DNA of 64,000 bases from Halichoerus grypus. Lineage: Eukaryota; Chordata; Mammalia; Carnivora; Phocidae. This document shows, piece after piece, positions 59,086 to 64,000 of the stretch. The position numbers and the translations under genes were made by a program. The number at the start of each line of letters is the position of its first letter. Position 1 is the stretch's first letter. Location: assembly GCF_964656455.1 (NCBI RefSeq), contig NC_135723.1:96859283-96923282 (forward strand). The letters run 5' to 3'. The notes beneath the pieces are model-generated. The model saw nothing but the letters and a program-made list of their open reading frames with translations. It made no database searches and was not told the origin of the DNA.

Positions 59086-60829
59086 TCATCAAACAGTCTG
59101 ACATTAATCTCCTTGAAGGCAATGTCTAATAGAGTATCTGACACAAAATACGCTTCAATAAAAATGATTAAGAAAACTAATTATCTTATGGCTCTAGATG
59201 TCAGATATTTTGTAAATGACTGTGTAAAAAGCTACTAGGTAAGTCATTATGAGACCCTCCTTCCCCCTACAGTGAATCATTCTTTCAAGGAAAAACTCAG
59301 GCTCTTTGTTTCCATATCTCTATTAATATACAGAAGAAATATGCAGATATTAGAGCAGATAGAAAGAATAAACATTCTATATCAGACTAATAAAGGGCTA
59401 ACATGATCCAGAAACAGTGTTAGTTTTTATTAAAATAAACAAAGAAACAAAATAATATCAGGCTTTAACCCAGCTTGCAGTTTTGATTAGATTGAGGCTC
59501 ACAATCTGACTTCATATATAAACCAGGCAGGTTTGGAATTAGGATTAAAGTAGTCCAATGAGTAGATTTAAATCTGCAAAAATATTTAGTGAAAATACTG
59601 ACAAATACAATGATTCCATTAATGGAATACCAGTTAATTTTTAGAATCACAATCTAATAATAATTGTAAAAATGAATTTAAATTCATTTAGGATTGATTT
59701 GGTTAACCTCACTTTGTGAATTGTTTCTCTAATTTATTCGGTAGTTTTTGCAAATAATTTAACCCTGTTTCTAATTCCTCCAACTCAAAATGTTTACTAA
59801 TTTCAGAGAGCTTATGGAGAAAAATACAAAATTATGAGGTAAATATTTAAAAGTTTTCAAATCCATAGTCAATTGCAAGTCTCATTTTATAGATGGAATG
59901 TAAAAAAAAATCATAATACTGTCTCAATTATCACAAGTCCAGCAGGCAAATACAAGAAAAATAAGCAACTGAATAAAAACACATTTTGTAGGAGAGAAAC
60001 AGATATGCTCAACTGGATTCAACTTGATTTGATGGTAGTACAGTGGATATTTATAGTAGTCCATTAGATTACTGGAGAGGGTTGAAAATGTTACGGATCC
60101 TTAATTTCAGAGTGAAGTTTCAAACCAAGAAAAGTTTAAGCCTAATCTGTAAAAACAAATACAGTGTTGCTTACTATTTCTAGAACCCACCTACTAAGTA
60201 GGGGCATCCTAATTACATTAGGCAGGTGCAGAGATGATATAATTTGAAAAGTCTTCTAAAGCCCCTCTCCTCTCATGAAATATTATAGCCATTACTGATA
60301 TGTACTATTAAGTAGAGTCCTAAGTGCTTCATATACTGAGCCAGGTTAGAATACATAGGCTTTTTCAAATCCAAGTGTGAGTGAAAACATTACTTGGCGA
60401 CTTTGTTCGTTATTTTAACTTTGTATTCTTGGAAGTCATCCAATAAACAAGGTAAGATACATAAACCAGATAACAATGCTAGTGAATGAACAAGTCTCCC
60501 CATTGTCTGTGTCATATCTCAAAGAAATGCCCCTGAAGTTTGGTGGTCTTGGCAGCTTTTACAGACTGAGACGTTAATGAGTTAGAGAATCATGGAACTA
60601 TGGGCTCACTGCCATTACATGCCATCCATATTATCTCTCAGAAAGAACTTCTACAGTCATCTACAAAAATAGTTCTGCTACTCAGTGAGTTGTTTCTATA
60701 TGATGACCATACATGTGCCTTCTGGGTCTGGGAATTCTTGCTATAAAAACACTGGGTCCATCTCCCCTTAATTAGGGGATTTCCATTTAGGTCCAATTAG
60801 GGGCATTTGCAATGACAACACACTTTCCA
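59086..60829. other. Unrecognised sequence
   Basis: About 1.7 kb with no recognised gene or repeat family. Confidence 0.4.
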
Positions 60830-61000
60830 TTTTCTCCTTTACCCTTGTCTTTATTTCACAGATGAAGAAATTCAGGTTCAAAATGTTTCTATATATTTTC
60901 TAAGGCCATAGAGTTAGTCAGAACATGATGCATTTTCGCCTGCAGGTTAGTCACGGCTTCAGCAACCCTCTTTGACCATTCTGTAGCACTGCTTCCCAAC
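60830..61000 (-). repeat. MIR SINE, antisense
   Basis: 'tttatttcacagatgaagaaattcagg', 'ggccatagagttagtcagaac' follow the antisense MIR core. Confidence 0.65.
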
Positions 61001-61079
61001 AGCTAAGAAGATTATTTGCCTTGGATAATCAGAATAGCCATAAGATACTTTTGGTCCATGGAAATGATAGCCAACTAAA

Positions 61080-61300
61080 ATGAAGGGGTTTTCCTGTGTG
61101 ACCTTGGGAATGTTCTGTGAACTCTACAGCTTGTGTTCTTCCTCTAAAACAGAACTATCAATAATGCCTACCCCATAAGGTTGTTGTTGAATCAAATAAG
61201 TTAAGAATTGAACAGTAACTAAAAGAGGATCTGGCTCAACTGAAGTGTCTTGTAAGTGTCTGTGACTATGATTATGTTGATAGTGTGATGACGGTGGTGA
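61080..61300 (+). repeat. MIR SINE, sense
   Basis: 'gtgtgaccttgggaatg', 'ctctaaaacagaactatcaataatgcctacccc', 'aaggttgttgttgaatcaaataagttaag' follow the sense MIR core and 3' part. Confidence 0.8.
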
Positions 61301-62165
61301 TTTTTCCTTTTAAGAATAGAAGGAGAGAGTCATTTGTCTGTAGTGTCCAGTCATGGAAAGCAAATACGTATCTCAGATGTGCTGGAGATGTTGTCTTTGG
61401 AGATCATGTCTTGAGTTCACCAGAATCTCAAGTTTAAGCGGTAACTTAAGCCTGTTGTCAGCAAAGGATATGATTCTGTGAATAACTGCTACAAACGGCT
61501 TGAGTTTTATATACCAAGAATCAGTACACTCCATCCCTATAAAAGTAAAGTCTCCTATACAATTCCCTGTGCTTACCTAATACTGTTTCCCTTCTGAGAT
61601 TTCCTTTTTCATTCAAGTCAATTTCAAATATTCATTTAACTTGATTTTACTTTGATGAAAATATAGGATGGAAAGAATAGAATATGCTATGATAAGCGTA
61701 AAAACTTAAAAACCCTTCGGGATTTTTCAAGTCTTATTCTATAACCCCGCCCCCTCCTCTCCCTGTGATGGATTTGAAAAGTCAGCGTCTGAAGACAAAA
61801 CTTGCATATTTTGAATTTTGGCCTAAAGCCAGCCTACTTTGTTACTCAGAGAAAGCTTTGAAGGCTGGAATTTATTTATTCAGGCTTAGGCACAAATGCA
61901 GAAGTTCCATTGTTTCTGTAGACTTGGTGCTAATAGCTAACAGGCTCTTGTGCTTATTCATGTTAACTTAGGATGTTCAAAGTTCATAAAACTCAATTTC
62001 TTTTTCAAGAAAACAACTAAAGAACAAAGGTCTATTAGAATTATGTCTAATCTTGTGTTTTTAACTACACCTTTACAGTAATGACTGCCAAATAGACATC
62101 TACATCCCTGACCTCTCTTCCAAGATTCAGATTTTTATTTCCATTTTCCAGTAACATGCTTTTTT
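61301..62165. other. Unrecognised sequence
   Basis: About 860 bases with no recognised gene. The 68-codon plus frame at 61765-61971 is not recognised. Confidence 0.4.
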
Positions 62166-62169
62166 CTAA

Positions 62170-62240
62170 ATTCACTGCAGTAATAACAATGGTAAAATAA
62201 CAATAATAACAACAAAACAATAATAATAATAACAACTACC
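62170..62240. repeat. (AAC/AAT)n microsatellite
   Basis: Imperfect trinucleotide run: aataacaacaaaacaataat and flanking units. Confidence 0.85.
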
Positions 62241-62244
62241 TTTC

Positions 62245-62410
62245 ATTCAATACCTACTGCTTAGCTGGCACTCACGGTTACTTAGTGTGTAGTAGCTAGT
62301 TTAATAATCCTTTGAGATAGATATTTATTGCCAGTTTACTTTTAAAAAACACTGAGGTTCAGAAAGATTCAGTAATTTGGGAAATCTATATTTAGCAGAG
62401 ACAAATGTGT
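62245..62410 (-). repeat. MIR SINE, antisense
   Basis: 'aataatcctttgagatagatatttattg' and 'aaacactgaggttcagaaagattcagtaatttggg' follow the antisense MIR core. Confidence 0.7.
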
Positions 62411-63060
62411 TCTCATCACTTCCCAATCAATCTCAATCTCATCTCATACCCTTAATCTCTATTAATGTCACTGTTGCCCCAATTTCTAGCTCCCATATTT
62501 AATTGTAAATTCTAATTTAGAAATTCCTATCAAGCCTGTCCTTTTCCTTCCATCAGCACTGTCCCATCTCAGGAAAATTTTGTATTATGTCTAAAATTAT
62601 GTTACTTATACCCCAAGTATTTCTCCACTTCAGTTAACCTTCAGCTCTGAAGATAACAGGAGTCATCTTAAAAAAGAAAAAAAAGACTAATCGTGTTTTT
62701 TCATACTTAAAATCTTTCTTGCTTCTTTATTTCCTACAGGATACAAATCCAGATTTCTTAGCTGTATTACAAAGCAACTCCCAATTAGGCTACACACCAT
62801 CCCTGCTGACACATTGAACACCTCCACCAATTCATTCAATATCTGAGCTGCATTAGTCTGCTCATATTTTTAATCACACCCTGGTCTTTCATGGTTCCCT
62901 TCCTCTGCACAAGATACTTCTTCTAGCTGGAATGGCCTTCTTTATTCTTTTCTCCCATCTAAAACATAAACTATTCTTAATAATAAACTCAGAACTATCC
63001 CTTCATGTAAAAACTTAACTGATTACCAATTTTACTTAAGAAAGTAAAGGAAAGCCTGGT
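62411..63060 (+). repeat. L2-like LINE fragment
   Basis: 'cttcctctgcacaagatacttcttctagctggaatggcc' with the preceding 'aatctttcttgcttctttatttcctacagg' follows the L2 pattern (a CT-rich series before the 3' end). Diverged, ends approximate. Confidence 0.55.
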
Positions 63061-63439
63061 TATATCAAATGCTTCTTTGAGTATTTACAAAATTAAAATT
63101 TTACAGAAAACTAATAATTGATAATGTAAATATTTATAATAACTATAAAATATTTATACAAAATCAAATTAATGACTAAAGATTATTAGACGCTCAAAAA
63201 AAAACTGATTAACTTCTAAAATTGAACTAGCTTCTATTAAGGTTTCCTTAACGCTTTGCTATACTCCACTGTTATACTGGCCACATAATACATCATTCCC
63301 TGGCTATTAACTGTTGCCCAATCTATACCCTTAACTCCTTAAAAGTAATGAATTGAGTAAAAAAATGAATAAAAATAAATGAATCACGAAGTCTAACTTT
63401 ACATCATTACTTTATCAAGAAGTTACAAGCGTTCATACA

Positions 63440-63620
63440 TCAGGAGTCTAGAAATCTAGATCTGATGCTGACTTTTCTACTTTGTAATCTTGGGAAATGT
63501 TATAAACCAGTGTGCAGACCAAGGATATTAATGCCTTACCTGCTTGAGAGATGGGGTTTGCAATAGATTATTATTCAACATGCCTTTTAGCTTTAACACC
63601 TATGATTCTATAAAATAGTA
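63440..63620 (+). repeat. MIR SINE, sense
   Basis: 'gctgacttttctactttgtaatcttgggaaatg', 'accaaggatattaatgcc', 'ttttagctttaacacctatgattctat' fit the sense MIR core and end. Confidence 0.6.
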
Positions 63621-64000
63621 ATTTGAAAACTCTAATAACCCAAAAGAAAAGAGTTATATTGAATAATTTTTATCTAAAAAAATCTATCTCTGCACCCCGC
63701 CTTGTCATTTACTTTTTGCTTCAACTCTATTATATTCCAACTCTTTCATTTTGCCTTGGGCATTCATTGTAAAATGTTAGGATAGTCAGAGAAATGCTGA
63801 AGAGAAACACATTTTGCCCCTGGATAGTAATAAGAATCTATTAGTGCTTTATCATCCTGGTAGACAAGTATACATAGGCAATGAGTGAAATGTTGAGCCA
63901 GTTCCAGTATTAATCATCTGAAACAGCTAAGAAATTATTGCATATTTAACCATATATAGACTCCAATCACCTAATTCAAAATACAGTAAATCAGCAATCT
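63621..64000. other. Unrecognised sequence
   Basis: The last 380 bases contain no feature I recognise. Confidence 0.4.

Overview
The window is repeat-rich, AT-rich nuclear DNA from a carnivoran mammal, with no recognisable functional single-copy gene. The host call rests on more than 20 copies of the tRNA-Lys-derived CAN-SINE (SINEC), which starts GGGCGCCTGGGTGGCTCAG and ends in a CT-rich tract, an ATAAATAAATAAAATCTTT tail and poly(A). The copies carry the TCCCTCTGACCCTCC-type body. None looks like the young dog subfamily (head GGGATCCCTGGGTGGCGCAG) or the typical cat body, so an arctoid (bear, seal/walrus, mustelid or relative) is the best inference; the species cannot be fixed.

Layout. 1-9.3 kb: old L2 and MaLR LTR relics, a CT/TG microsatellite, an antisense old L1 broken by two SINEs, and unrecognised sequence. 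9.3-11.5 kb: an antisense ERV-L pol relic, then L2. 13.1-14.7 kb: an old sense L1 containing an unexplained 360-bp block. 14,766-20,800: a full-length young L1 with perfect 16-bp target-site duplications, an intact ORF1 (296 codons) and an ORF2 with three lesions. 21-31 kb: MIR, antisense L1, HAL1-like sequence and a SINE cluster, including a tandem pair and a scrambled inverted pair. 30.3-42.7 kb: a nested stack of sense old L1s with younger insertions, notably a 5'-inverted (twin-primed) L1 at 31,722-33,104 with perfect 16-bp duplications. 44-45.3 kb: antisense L1 5' region. 46,158-47,587: a complete processed pseudogene of HNRNPA1 (short A1-A splice form) with 21-bp target-site duplications. 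48.6-52.6 kb: an MLT1-type LTR, a hAT-Charlie-type MITE and a second 5'-inverted L1. 53-64 kb: sparse SINE, L1, MIR and L2 relics in unrecognised sequence.

How the parts relate. Almost everything here is a product of one machinery. L1 ORF2 protein nicks at TT/AAAA-like sites and reverse-transcribes L1 RNA (sense, truncated or twin-primed), SINE RNA in trans, and host mRNA in trans (the HNRNPA1 copy). The target-site duplications of the young L1, the twin-primed L1, most SINEs and the pseudogene are still readable. The most notable objects are the young L1, the two inversions, the isoform-specific retropseudogene and two blocks of unidentified sequence inside L1s. I found no novel multi-gene system.
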